A stretch of 64,000 bases of DNA from Paenibacillus_AA sp045062745 (GCF_045062745.1 NZ_JBJGED010000005.1:1-64000), one strand, 5' to 3'. Positions 32,558 to 41,412 are shown, numbered from the stretch's first letter. The notes: generated by a model not told the origin, from the letters alone. Numbers and translations are program-made.

Positions 32558-34048
32558 ATGACGGATGCTTCAAATGCCGGAACACAGTCGCACGTATTGG
32601 CAATCGGTTCGGGTCCCTTATTAGCCGCCCTTCTGGCGGCCATGGTTAAGTCGGGTCTGGATCGATTGGATATAATGACTGCTCCCGATCCGCAAAACAA
32701 AGGGATTGAACGATTCTGGTGCGAAGTCGTCCGACCGTATCCGCTGGTTGTGTACGTGTCCCAAGATGGCTATGTTGACGAACTTAGATTCCTCCATTCC
32801 GTTTGCAGACAGGAGAAGAAGCGGTTGCTTCCTGCTTTGTTCCTAGGAAGCGCCGGTCTAGCAGGCCCGATGCTCCACCCGGAGTCGACAGTGTGCTGGG
32901 AATCCGCTTGGCGCCGCCTGCACCGGACCGCATGGGACCAAGAGGCTCCGAAGGAATCCGGCTACAAGGCAGCAGCAGGGGCTCTGCTCGCCAATGTGAT
33001 CGTGTCCGAACTAAGCCAAGCGCTTGCAGGCACAACGGATTTGGTCTCGAGCGGAGCCGTCTACTGGCTGGACACGCAAACCTACGAAGGGGATTGGCAC
33101 GCAGTCATCCCTCATCCATTAGTTACGGGACGTGCGGCGGCGGAGCGGGTCCTCAATATCCCTGAGAAGCTCGAAAAGGAATCTGGCAGTAGCTGCATAG
33201 GGCCCCAGCAATGGTTCGATTCCTTTACCAGGATAACATCGGACCGATTCGGAATATTCCGCTTATGGGAAGAGGGGGACTTAAATCAGCTTCCCCTGTC
33301 GCAATGCCGTGTACAGGCAACCGACCCGATTTCGGACGGACCGGCCGATCTATTGCCGGATATCGTCATTGCCGCGCTTACTCACGAGAAGGCTAGGAAA
33401 GAATCCGCACTCGCCGGAGTGGAGACGCATGTATCGCGGATGGCCGGACGGCTGGTTGAAGCCGATTTGATCGGAGTCGGAGCGGGATTGAGCATGGCGG
33501 AGGGCGTAAGCCGCGGGTTGCTCGGCCATTTGTTCGAAGTACATGCCTCTCGGACCCGCAGTCAGCGTCCTTCCGTGCGTCTTGCGCAGCTCGAGGCGGT
33601 GGAGGATGAGTGCTGCCGGTATTGCATGCATGCTTTGGTTACGCTCCTGGGCCGTATACCCGAGATCGGACTTGGAGAAGAAGTTTACGGGTTTCCTGTC
33701 ATATGGGTGTGTCAAGACGCGTATTGGTACGGCTGCGTAGGTTTGGATCTTCGCTCCGCCTTGCGTCAAGCGCTGCTGCAAGCGGTGCAGATGGCCCAAA
33801 ACGACGGGACTTACACGGAGTATCGTCAAGCCCGCGTTTTATGGGTCGATCCCCAAGATGACCGTCCGATCCTGCTGGAGATTCCTCACCGGGAGGAAGA
33901 TCATCCCGCTGTGACCTTGAAGTCCGCCCTGCAGGTTCTGGAGGAAAACCGAAGGCGTCTATGCGTCTTCCGCCTGCACATCAAGCCTTTTCTTCAGGAT
34001 GAGCCGATAATGGTTTACGGTGTGCATCTGGAGGAGGTGGGCCAATGA
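32558..34048 (+). CDS. second ThiF-like thiazole-bacteriocin maturation protein, without the N-terminal recognition domain
   Basis: 496 residues, paralogue of the 8614 protein. It starts almost at the Rossmann segment (VLAIGSGPLLAALLAAMVKS, matching VLAVGSGPFLVSLCAALLES there), so the ~95-residue RRE-like domain is absent. Shared blocks include KRLLPALFLGSAGLAGPM, GIFRLWEEGDLNQLPLSQC and the LKSALQVLEENRRR end. It also lacks about 30 residues after the first Rossmann strand. ATG 32558 is set by GAAAGAAGG upstream; the longer in-frame ATG at 32504 adds an unrelated stretch. Its stop overlaps the next start by 4 bases. It may need an RRE supplied in trans. Confidence 0.82.
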   Translation: MTDASNAGTQSHVLAIGSGPLLAALLAAMVKSGLDRLDIMTAPDPQNKGIERFWCEVVRPYPLVVYVSQDGYVDELRFLHSVCRQEKKRLLPALFLGSAGLAGPMLHPESTVCWESAWRRLHRTAWDQEAPKESGYKAAAGALLANVIVSELSQALAGTTDLVSSGAVYWLDTQTYEGDWHAVIPHPLVTGRAAAERVLNIPEKLEKESGSSCIGPQQWFDSFTRITSDRFGIFRLWEEGDLNQLPLSQCRVQATDPISDGPADLLPDIVIAALTHEKARKESALAGVETHVSRMAGRLVEADLIGVGAGLSMAEGVSRGLLGHLFEVHASRTRSQRPSVRLAQLEAVEDECCRYCMHALVTLLGRIPEIGLGEEVYGFPVIWVCQDAYWYGCVGLDLRSALRQALLQAVQMAQNDGTYTEYRQARVLWVDPQDDRPILLEIPHREEDHPAVTLKSALQVLEENRRRLCVFRLHIKPFLQDEPIMVYGVHLEEVGQ

Positions 34049-35994
34049 AGCGCGTAGCGGCTATTGTCGGAACTGGAATGTTGGCAGAGCTCGTATATGA
34101 AGAACTGACATTGTCTCACACGGTGGATCAGCGAGACGATTTCTCGGAAGGTATTCCGGATAAGGCCGAGATTGTGCTAGTACTAGCCGATAACCTAGAC
34201 GGCTCCGTCATCGAACAAGCAGAGACAATGATGCGAGGATCGGGTATCCCCTGGCTAAGAGGGGTTGCGTCTCCACGGGAGGGGGTGATCGGGCCCATGG
34301 TCAGACCTGGAGCCGAGTACTGCTCCAAGTGCGCCGACCGGCGTAGGAATACGGCGGGCCCAAACTCTCCAGAGGCTCTCGAAGAAATGATGAACCAGCT
34401 GTTCTCGACGGATGGTTCTAGTGCGCCCGTCCCGGATCCGCCGAGGATGGGGCTGGTGCATATGGCGCACCTGATCGCCGCTGAAACGGAACGAGTGCTG
34501 CAAGGAGATCAGTCCCATTTAGAAGAGCATTTATATATCGTCCAGCTGAGGTCGCTTAAAACATCCCTTCATTTTTTTCTGCCGGATCCACTATGTCCGG
34601 TCTGCAGCCCCTTGTCCGACGACACACCCGAAGCCGCCAAAATTTCTCTGAAATCCAATCCCAAAACAGACCTCGACCATTATCGGACCCGTCCCATACG
34701 GGAATTGGAGCCGGTCTTGAGGCGCGATTATTTGGATGCCCGCACCGGACTTTTTAACCAGAGTTGGCCTGTACTTGACTCGCCCTTCGCGAATGTAAGC
34801 GTCAATCTGCCTACCGTGATGGGCAGCGAGATTACGGGGGGACGCTCGCATTCCTTCGCGGACAGTGAGCTGATCGCGTTACTGGAAGGCTTGGAACGCT
34901 ACTGCGGGTTCACTCCCCGGGGCAAAAAAACCGCGATTCGCGACAGCTATCGCAATTTGGCCGAGCAGGCCCTCCACCCTCTCGCGGTAGGCGTGTATTC
35001 GAGCGAACAATATGCGCTGCCGGATTTTCCGTACCAACCGTTCGACCCTGATCGGCCGATCGACTGGGTGTGGGGCTATTCGTTCGGGCAAAACCGATCG
35101 ATACTCGTTCCGCGGCAATTGGCTTACTACAGCTGGGGGGAAGAAGGCGATTTTGTCAAAGAAACGTCCAACGGGTGCGCCATCGGAGGGAGCCTGGAGG
35201 AAGCCATCCTGTATGGCATTCTGGAAATTGTCGAGCGCGATTCGTTCCTCATGACGTGGTATGCCAGCCTGCGGGTGCCGAGACTCGATCCCCGTTCCGT
35301 TAACGACCGGGAACTGCAGCTTATGCTTGAGCGTATGAGAGTGGTAGCAGGGTACGATGTACGCTTGTACAATACGACGACGGAGAACGGAATCCCGAGT
35401 ATAGGGGCGCTTGCGAAGAACCGGAACCGGACCGGGCCCCATCTCGTCTGCGCTGCCGGAGCCCACCTCGATCCGGTCCGGGCGGTTAAGGGCGCGATCC
35501 ATGAATTATCCAATACGATCCTGATGCTGAGTCGGAATTTCGAAGAGAGTCGGGAAGCTTGCGAGGCCATGTACGAAGATTCTTCCCTCGTCCGGGGGAT
35601 CGAAGATCATTCCTTGTTGTATGGGCTGCCTCAAGCTGAGGAACGACTTCAATTTTTGCTGGACGAGAGCCGCCCCATGCGTTCGTTCGACCAGGAATAT
35701 CGGTCCACAGTCCGGCATGCCGACCTGACGGACGATCTGCAAGACGTCCTGCAGCGATTTCGCCAACTGAACCTCGATGTGATCGTCGTGGACCAGACTT
35801 CCCTGGAGACGCTGCGGAATGGGCTCTATTGCGTCAAAGTGATCATCCCGGGGATGCTGCCGATCACATTCGGGCACCATCTTCGCCGATTGACCGGTTT
35901 GGAGCGGGTGTTCCGGGTTCCGGCGGTGCTGGGATATAAGGAACGGCCCCTGACGGTCGATGAGTTGAGTCCGCATCCGCACCCCTTTCCATGA
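34045..35994 (+). CDS. second TOMM docking/YcaO cyclodehydratase fusion
   Basis: 649 residues, colinear with the 10545 protein. Conserved parts are the zinc tetracysteine (CSKCAD and CPVCSP), the ATP-site segments FADSELIALLEGLERYCG and EEAILYGILEIVERDSF, and the Pro-rich C-terminus HPHPFP, so it looks catalytically intact. Translationally coupled to the preceding gene. No precursor or SagB gene lies within 3 kb on either side. It could act on the 8185 precursor, act with it in a heterooligomer, or serve a precursor elsewhere in the genome. Confidence 0.9.
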   Translation: MKRVAAIVGTGMLAELVYEELTLSHTVDQRDDFSEGIPDKAEIVLVLADNLDGSVIEQAETMMRGSGIPWLRGVASPREGVIGPMVRPGAEYCSKCADRRRNTAGPNSPEALEEMMNQLFSTDGSSAPVPDPPRMGLVHMAHLIAAETERVLQGDQSHLEEHLYIVQLRSLKTSLHFFLPDPLCPVCSPLSDDTPEAAKISLKSNPKTDLDHYRTRPIRELEPVLRRDYLDARTGLFNQSWPVLDSPFANVSVNLPTVMGSEITGGRSHSFADSELIALLEGLERYCGFTPRGKKTAIRDSYRNLAEQALHPLAVGVYSSEQYALPDFPYQPFDPDRPIDWVWGYSFGQNRSILVPRQLAYYSWGEEGDFVKETSNGCAIGGSLEEAILYGILEIVERDSFLMTWYASLRVPRLDPRSVNDRELQLMLERMRVVAGYDVRLYNTTTENGIPSIGALAKNRNRTGPHLVCAAGAHLDPVRAVKGAIHELSNTILMLSRNFEESREACEAMYEDSSLVRGIEDHSLLYGLPQAEERLQFLLDESRPMRSFDQEYRSTVRHADLTDDLQDVLQRFRQLNLDVIVVDQTSLETLRNGLYCVKVIIPGMLPITFGHHLRRLTGLERVFRVPAVLGYKERPLTVDELSPHPHPFP

Positions 35995-36126
35995 GCGGGT
36001 GCCGGAGGTATATTCGTCATCCAAGGGCAGTTGACATATTTATGTGTTCGCCCCGCACCATACACCCATACACAATTCGTCTTACTGCATAAATTGGCAT
36101 TATCTCTTGTGAAGGAGGAGAAGCTA

Positions 36127-36240
36127 ATGGGATTCGGAGTCGGAGGAGTAGGTTGTTCTTGCGGTGGATTCACTAGCGTAGGGGTTATCCTTGTGCTCTT
36201 CATTTTGTTGGTAATTGTACTTCGCGGTATTTTCATCTAA
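36127..36240 (+). CDS. YjcZ-family tiny membrane protein
   Basis: 37 residues: a Gly-rich N-terminus (MGFGVGGVGCSCGGF) followed by one hydrophobic helix (VGVILVLFILLVIVL). This matches the YjcZ/TIGR01732 tiny transmembrane family of spore formers. AAGGAGGAG lies just upstream of ATG 36127 and a strong terminator follows. It sits 132 bp after the second YcaO gene on the same strand, but the lack of leader/core structure argues against it being a TOMM precursor. Confidence 0.8.
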   Translation: MGFGVGGVGCSCGGFTSVGVILVLFILLVIVLRGIFI

Positions 36241-36269
36241 TGCAATCGCCAACTGAGCATTCTCCCATC

Positions 36270-36306
36270 GGAGTAGTCGGTTCCTAAGAACCGGCTACTC
36301 CTTTTT
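36270..36306 (+). terminator. intrinsic terminator after the YjcZ gene
   Basis: GGAGTAGTCGGTTC-CTAA-GAACCGGCTACTCC followed by TTTTT. Confidence 0.88.
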
Positions 36307-36392
36307 ACTGGAAATCCCTTCCCCGCTTAGCGGTTCCGAGTTATACTTGTGGTTTGTTGTACATATTCGGACGAAGGCGAGGGAAGTAAGGC

Positions 36393-36842
36393 GTGGAAAA
36401 CAACTTGATTCGTGTACGCGTAACGGGGCTGTTGATTGAAAATGAGGAAATCCTGCTGGTGAAGCAAAAGGTCACTTCGGAAAGAATGTGGTCCCTGCCG
36501 GGAGGAAAACTGGAGCGCGGCGAATCGCTGGCGGACGGGATCGCGAGGGAAATGAGGGAAGAAACCGGACTTGAAGTGAAGGTGGAGCGGCTCCTTTACG
36601 TTTGCGAGCTTCCTGAGGCGGATCCATCGGTCGTTCATCTTACGTTCCTGCTAGAAAAAGTGAGCGGACACTTGACCTTGCCCTCTAACGAGTACGAGAC
36701 TACTCCCATAAACGATATCCGGATGGTTCCGATCCACGATCTCGGTGCCTATGGGTTCTCTCAGCGATTCATCGACCTGATAGTAGCCGGTTTCCCGGAG
36801 GCGGGGAGTTACCAGGGGCATAAGCGAAACATCGGTCTGTGA
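36393..36842 (+). CDS. NUDIX hydrolase
   Basis: 149 residues, GTG start. The full Nudix box is present: G(K/x5)E...REMREETGL within GGKLERGESLADGIAREM (positions ~37-60), with the two catalytic Glu of REETG. Such enzymes hydrolyse nucleoside-diphosphate-linked compounds using Mg2+; substrate unknown. GAGGGAAG precedes the start. A likely single-gene unit between terminator 36270 and the DUF421 gene. Confidence 0.92.
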   Translation: MENNLIRVRVTGLLIENEEILLVKQKVTSERMWSLPGGKLERGESLADGIAREMREETGLEVKVERLLYVCELPEADPSVVHLTFLLEKVSGHLTLPSNEYETTPINDIRMVPIHDLGAYGFSQRFIDLIVAGFPEAGSYQGHKRNIGL

Positions 36843-36912
36843 GTCCGGCTTCATCCCCCCGCTAAACGGGTATTCTCTTGTAGAGAATTCTATGGAGATA
36901 GAGGGTGTGGAT

Positions 36913-37608
36913 ATGGATTACTGGTTGATCGCCGCGAAGCTTGTCACCGCCTTTATCGCCTTGTGGCTGATGACCAGGCTGCTCGGCAAGAAGGAGATTT
37001 CGCAGCTGACGCCGTTCGATTTCATCTCTTCCCTGATGCTCAGCGAGTTGGTGGGCAACACGATCTATGATCGCGAAGCGCATTACGCGATGCTCCTCTA
37101 TGCGCTTGCCGTATGGATGGGCTTGTCATTGGCGCTCGAAAAAATCGTACAGCTGCTGCCCTGGCTATCCGTGCCGTTAAGCGGCAGACCGGATATCGTC
37201 ATCCGTGACGGCAGTGTCGATGAGCGCGCGATGAAACGCAATAAGCTGGACATGCACCAGATCGGCATGCTGCTGCGGGAGCAGAGCGTGTTTAGCGTGA
37301 AGGAGGTGGCCTATGCCATCTTCGAGCCGAACGGCAGCTTGAGCGTGATGAAAAAGCCGAATGCCGACACCCCGACCCGGGAAGAGCTGCGCTTGCCGGA
37401 CAAGCCGATCGAAATGCCGGTAATTCTAATCGATCAAGGATATATGGAGCGGGATGCGCTACAGGAGATCGAGCGTGACGAAACGTGGCTGAAGGCCTTG
37501 CTTCAGGAACAAGGAGTGGAGCGGATTCGGGATGTGTACTACGCGGAGTGGTCGGAGGCGGAAGGGCTGCATTTGCAAATGAAAAAAAGGTGCGGAACGG
37601 TCACATAG
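36913..37608 (+). CDS. DUF421/YetF-type membrane protein
   Basis: 231 residues: three N-terminal membrane helices (LIAAKLVTAFIALWLMTRLLG, the LMLSELVGN region, YALAVWMGLSLALEKIVQ) and a soluble DUF421 domain (RPDIVIRDGSVDERAMKRNK, LREQSVFSVKEVAYAIFEPNG). The LGKKEISQLTPFDF motif is the family hallmark. In spore formers, YetF/SpoVA-linked paralogues affect spore and membrane properties. ATG 36913 is preferred (GAGGGTG upstream) over ATG 36892, which lacks a site. Confidence 0.88.
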   Translation: MDYWLIAAKLVTAFIALWLMTRLLGKKEISQLTPFDFISSLMLSELVGNTIYDREAHYAMLLYALAVWMGLSLALEKIVQLLPWLSVPLSGRPDIVIRDGSVDERAMKRNKLDMHQIGMLLREQSVFSVKEVAYAIFEPNGSLSVMKKPNADTPTREELRLPDKPIEMPVILIDQGYMERDALQEIERDETWLKALLQEQGVERIRDVYYAEWSEAEGLHLQMKKRCGTVT

Positions 37609-37669
37609 TTCATGAAGAATTGGGGATACCAAGAAGGTAGTCCAGCCGATGAAGAAACGAGGTGAAAAA

Positions 37670-37945
37670 ATGAAGAAGAAAATGCTGCTATTCCTCCTAG
37701 TTGCTTGCCTCACCTTCAGTTTTACGGCCGTTTACGCTAGTGCGACTGCTACGAGCGAAGCTGCCGGTACTACGGCGACAAGCACCTATGACATGGCGAC
37801 GGGTACGGGCGCGTACGGTACGACCGGCACCAACTACCGGACAACCGCTACGACGGATGGTACACGGTCCAATTGGGGTTGGTTAGGCCTGCTGGGTCTG
37901 TTCGGCTTGACCGGGCTGAGAGGCCGGAACCGCGAGCGCACATAA
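37670..37945 (+). CDS. WGxxGxxG-type small secreted/anchored protein
   Basis: 91 residues: an N-terminal signal peptide (MKKKMLLFLLVACLTFSFT), a low-complexity Thr/Ala/Gly/Tyr region (~25-65), then NWGWLGLLGLFGLTGL and an RGRNRERT tail, the WGxxGxxG pattern followed by basic residues typical of C-terminal sorting/anchor signals. Function unknown; probably displayed at the envelope. GAGGTG lies 7 bases upstream of ATG 37670. Confidence 0.85.
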   Translation: MKKKMLLFLLVACLTFSFTAVYASATATSEAAGTTATSTYDMATGTGAYGTTGTNYRTTATTDGTRSNWGWLGLLGLFGLTGLRGRNRERT

Positions 37946-37962
37946 CCGGAATGAAGCGAAAT

Positions 37963-37989
37963 AACGTCTGCTCGAGTGCAGACGTTTTT
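37963..37989 (+). terminator. intrinsic terminator
   Basis: AACGTCTGC-TCGAGT-GCAGACGTT followed by TTT-C, 18 bp after the WGxxGxxG stop. Confidence 0.8.
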
Positions 37990-38094
37990 CTTTGTTCGGA
38001 GGTTGGAAGATATTACGCCCAAGATTCCGGGTAAGCCCAATTCAGATAAGGGTATCCTATGCATGAGAATTACATCAGCTATGAGGTGAGGTAC

Positions 38095-38235
38095 ATGCCA
38101 AAGGGAATGAAAAAGAATGAAGGCAATAAATACAATACGAATCCGAACTATGCGGCGCAAGTTCTGAAGAACCATGAGGTTCACCCGGCACAAAACAATC
38201 CGCGTGAAAGCGACGATACGCCGCGCCATTCGTAA
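38095..38235 (+). CDS. small hydrophilic protein (46 residues)
   Basis: Reads MPKGMKKNEGNKYNTNPNYA..., ending ESDDTPRHS. Very rich in Asn, Lys, His and Pro, no hydrophobic segment. GAGGTGAG lies 5-6 bases upstream of the ATG and a good terminator follows 16 bp after the stop, so it is probably a real gene. Composition recalls small spore-type proteins, but no family is claimed. Confidence 0.65.
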   Translation: MPKGMKKNEGNKYNTNPNYAAQVLKNHEVHPAQNNPRESDDTPRHS

Positions 38236-38250
38236 GGGGCAGACACCGCG

Positions 38251-38285
38251 AATAACCCAGCCGACAAGGGCCGGGTTATTTTTTT
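38251..38285 (+). terminator. intrinsic terminator
   Basis: AATAACCCAGCC-N6-GGCCGGGTTATT followed by TTTTT. Confidence 0.85.
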
Positions 38286-38404
38286 GATTTTCAAAATAGG
38301 CCAATGAATCAGGAACAAACATCGTGCCAAGGACAATCATCCATCCATAACAATGTTAAATCTTGACATCAAATCAATTTGTATGGAAAGAAGGGATGAT
38401 TGCT

Positions 38405-39319
38405 GTGGTCAGAAGGCTTACGCTGACCGAGCGGGTCAGCAGACTGGAACGGCCCGTTACGGCGAGAAGAATTGCCGCAAGAGCGGTCACGTCGTCGAAA
38501 ATAGCTCCAAGAGCCGTAACGTCGACTAAAATAGCTCGAAGAGCAGTAACGGCAAGCAAAATCTCATCCAATGTCATACCCGCGCTTGTGTCCAATCCGA
38601 GATTCAACCGGTCCGTCCAAGAGGTATTGCCCGAGCTCATCGCGACTCCAGCCTTCGATAAAGTTGTCCGTTCCGTACTGCCTGAACTGATCGCCCACCC
38701 CACGTTCGATAACGCCGTACGGGCCGTATTGCCCCAGATCGTGGCTACTCCTTCCTTCGCGCAAGCCATTCAATCGGCGAGAGTCGCCGCTTCGCCTTCA
38801 GCCGGCCCTCCAGGGCCGGGTGGACCTCAGGGACCCGAAGGCCCACAAGGATCGCAAGGCCCTCAGGGGCTTCAGGGTCAATCCGGACCGCCGGGGATTG
38901 TCGACGTTCGGTTCTCCGGCAGCAATGAGGCGGTGGGCTTCACGAATAACGAAGCTGCGGCGGAGCTCACTTTGCCTCCTATCGAACTCTTGGCGAATCA
39001 GGTCGTGAAATTAGACGCATTCGCCAATGTAAGTATGAGCGATGTTCATGAGTACTCCGTGAACAGCAACTTATCCCGAAATTCGAACGACATCGTCGCG
39101 TCGGATAATGATGCGATCACTCAAGAAGCGAACGTACCCAATCTAGTGGAAGTCTCCGCGAGTACGGTGATCTCCTGGGTGGATAACCCCGGACCTGGCA
39201 CTTATATTTACGGATTTACGATAATTGCATCGGCTCCTGCCGGAATAGCCGAAGGTTCCATTAACAGCCGAGGGCTTACGGCCACAATCATTCATGTAAG
39301 CCCAAGCGAGACGAGTTAA
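38405..39319 (+). CDS. collagen-like repeat protein (exosporium/surface type)
   Basis: About 304 residues. After a basic N-terminus come three imperfect repeats around AVTSSKIAPR / AVTSTKIARR / AVTASKISS. Three ~20-residue repeats follow with the core VLPELIA(T/H)P(A/T)FD, then about ten Gly-X-Y triplets (GPPGPGGPQGPEGPQG...) and a ~120-residue Ser/Asn-rich C-terminal domain similar in layout to BclA-type C-terminal trimer domains. No signal peptide is seen, as is usual for exosporium proteins. GTG 38405 is my start choice because AGAAGGG lies 9 bases upstream; ATG 38396 is too close to it and TTG 38363 lies in a -35-like sequence. A spore-surface role is inferred. Confidence 0.7.
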   Translation: MVRRLTLTERVSRLERPVTARRIAARAVTSSKIAPRAVTSTKIARRAVTASKISSNVIPALVSNPRFNRSVQEVLPELIATPAFDKVVRSVLPELIAHPTFDNAVRAVLPQIVATPSFAQAIQSARVAASPSAGPPGPGGPQGPEGPQGSQGPQGLQGQSGPPGIVDVRFSGSNEAVGFTNNEAAAELTLPPIELLANQVVKLDAFANVSMSDVHEYSVNSNLSRNSNDIVASDNDAITQEANVPNLVEVSASTVISWVDNPGPGTYIYGFTIIASAPAGIAEGSINSRGLTATIIHVSPSETS

Positions 39320-39410
39320 GTCGTTCGTTGATTTGGATCGGTTATAGAAGAATACCCGTTTACACGATTGGGTAAGATTTGATATTATAGTAGCCAAATT
39401 CAAACGCGTT

Positions 39411-39684
39411 GATGAGAAGAGTAAGGGAAATCGCTTTTGCACAGAGAGCTCCAGCCGCTGAAAAGGAGCCAAGAGCGTTTCCCCGAACCAAGCCTCTGAG
39501 CAGCACGCCGGAACCTAGGACGGGGGATGGCGTGACGGGAGCTCCCGTTATTGAGCTAGAGTATAAGCATGGCCCGCCATGCCGTACTTGAAGAGGTTAA
39601 TATGGCGACATATTAATGAATCTGGGGTGGCACCGCGAAACTTTCGTCCCCAAGACTTAAGGTCTTGGAGGTGAAGTTTTTTTT
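39411..39684 (+). ncRNA. T-box leader (tRNA-Gln-responsive) of glnS
   Basis: Stem I begins near 39411 (GATGAGAAGAG), AGAGAGCTCCAGCC follows, and GAACCAAGCC at 39485-39494 offers the Gln codon CAA (39489-39491) as specifier. The T-box itself is TGGGGTGGCACCGCG (39623-39637), whose TGGC is suited to a GCCA acceptor end. A terminator follows, AAGAC-TTAA-GGTCTT extended by flanking pairs and then eight T (39677-39684). Uncharged tRNA-Gln should stabilise the antiterminator and turn glnS on. Confidence 0.92.
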
Positions 39685-39731
39685 GTTTTGCACGGAACGG
39701 CCAATAACCCATTCATTAGGAGGCGCCGACA

Positions 39732-41411
39732 ATGGCTATGGAACAGGAGCATACGACCGATCATTTTCTATATAAGCTTATTCGCGAGGAGCTGGAGAAC
39801 AGTCCATTCAGCCGGGAGATGTGTACACGGTTCCCGCCCGAGCCTAACGGCTATCTTCATCTCGGAAGCGCCTATGCCATCCACACGAACTACACGATGG
39901 CTCGTCGATTCGGCGGAACATTTCATTTACGATTGGACGATACGAATCCTCTCAAGGAAGACCTTGAATACGTAAATGCGATCATCGAGGATATCCGCTG
40001 GCTCGGCTACGATCCGGGTCCGCATATCTACTACGGCTCGGACTATTCACATGAGATCTATGAGGCTGCCGTCACCCTGATCAGGAAAGGGAAAGCGTAC
40101 GTGTGCGACCTCACACCCGAAGAAATCTCGGAGTATCGGGGGACGTTGACCGAGCCCGGGCGGAATAGCCCGTATAGAAACCGTTCTTTCGAGGAGAATC
40201 TGGAGCTCTTCGCGGGAATGAAGCGCGGCGACTACCCCGCGTCGTCCCGAGTGCTTCGAGCCAAGATCGATATGGGCTCGCCCAACATGAATTTGAGGGA
40301 TCCGGTGCTTTACCGAATTCTCTATGCGGAGCACTACAGGACGGGCAATGAATGGTGCATCTATCCGATGTACGACTTTGCCCATCCGATTCAAGACGCC
40401 ATTGAGGGCATCACGTATTCCTTATGCTCCATCGAATTCAAGGACCATCGCCCGTTGTACGAATGGGTCCTGCAGGAGCTGGAGATCCCGGAGCCTCCGC
40501 GGCAAAGGGAGTTCGGCCGGCTGAACCTGACGGGCGTCGTGACGAGCAAGCGGTTCCTAAGGCAGCTGGTCGAAGGGGGCTATGTGGACGGCTGGGACGA
40601 TCCGAGGTTGCCGACGCTTCGAGGAGTTAGAAGAAGGGGCTTCACGCCTGAGAGCATCCGCAGCTTCATCGAGGAGATCGGCAGCATCCGAACCCAAAGC
40701 ACGGTGCACATCTCGCTCCTGGAGCATTGCCTCCGGCAGGATCTCAAGGAGCGGACGGTTAGCGTCATGGCCGTTTTGCAGCCGCTGAAAGTCGTCATCA
40801 CCAACTACCCCGAAGATGTCGTGGAACTGTTGACGGTTGAGAACAACAAGGAGAATGAAGCGATGGGGAGCCGAAAGGTGCCTTTCTCAAGAACGATCTA
40901 CATCGAGCGGGACGATTTCGAGGAGCAGCCGCCTGAAGGGTTTCACCGGCTCAGTCCGAATACGGAGGTCCGGCTGAAGGGCGCCTACTTCATCCGATGC
41001 GAAGAAGTGATCCGCGATCCCGCTACAGGAGCCATATCAGAGCTGCGTTGTACGTATGACCCGCTCACGAAGAGCGGTACGGGATTTGTCGGACGCAAGG
41101 TGAAGGGGACGATTCATTGGGTTTCCGCCGATCACGCCGTAAGAGCAGACGTTCATTTGTACGAGAACCTGCTGCTCGATCAAAGCATTCCGCAGGAGGA
41201 CGGCGGGGATTGGACGTATACGCTCAACCCGGACTCGCATGTCCTGCTCCAGGATGCACGGTTGGAGCCTTTCGTACTAGACGCCTGCCCGGAGCATCGA
41301 TTCCAATTTTTCCGGCATGGTTATTTTTGCGTGGACTCCAAGTCCACGACCGGCGACCGGCTCGTCTTTAACCGCATCGTCCCGTTGAAGGATACTTGGA
41401 ACAAGCGGTGA
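39732..41411 (+). CDS. glnS: glutamine--tRNA ligase
   Basis: 559 residues, the size of bacterial GlnRS. Class I features: PPEPNGYLHLGSA (HIGH region, 35-47), RLDDTNPLKED, and the KMSKS-like VVTSKRFLR. Charges tRNA-Gln directly in the cytoplasm; the GlnRS-type beta-barrel anticodon region is visible (VELLTVENN, RLKGAYFIRCEE, CTYDP). AGGAGG precedes ATG 39732 and a T-box leader controls it. Most Bacillota lack GlnRS and make Gln-tRNA with GatCAB, so this gene suggests acquisition in this lineage. Confidence 0.95.
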   Translation: MAMEQEHTTDHFLYKLIREELENSPFSREMCTRFPPEPNGYLHLGSAYAIHTNYTMARRFGGTFHLRLDDTNPLKEDLEYVNAIIEDIRWLGYDPGPHIYYGSDYSHEIYEAAVTLIRKGKAYVCDLTPEEISEYRGTLTEPGRNSPYRNRSFEENLELFAGMKRGDYPASSRVLRAKIDMGSPNMNLRDPVLYRILYAEHYRTGNEWCIYPMYDFAHPIQDAIEGITYSLCSIEFKDHRPLYEWVLQELEIPEPPRQREFGRLNLTGVVTSKRFLRQLVEGGYVDGWDDPRLPTLRGVRRRGFTPESIRSFIEEIGSIRTQSTVHISLLEHCLRQDLKERTVSVMAVLQPLKVVITNYPEDVVELLTVENNKENEAMGSRKVPFSRTIYIERDDFEEQPPEGFHRLSPNTEVRLKGAYFIRCEEVIRDPATGAISELRCTYDPLTKSGTGFVGRKVKGTIHWVSADHAVRADVHLYENLLLDQSIPQEDGGDWTYTLNPDSHVLLQDARLEPFVLDACPEHRFQFFRHGYFCVDSKSTTGDRLVFNRIVPLKDTWNKR

Positions 41412-41412
41412 G

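Noticed and set aside
36127..36240. The YjcZ-like peptide as precursor of the second TOMM pair
   Set aside because: It has no leader, the Cys/Ser lie at the N-terminus, and it ends in a membrane helix; it matches the YjcZ family instead.
38363..38404. Longer start (TTG 38363) for the collagen-like protein
   Set aside because: The TTG is part of a TTGACA -35-like hexamer and has no ribosome binding site, while GTG 38405 has one at good distance.
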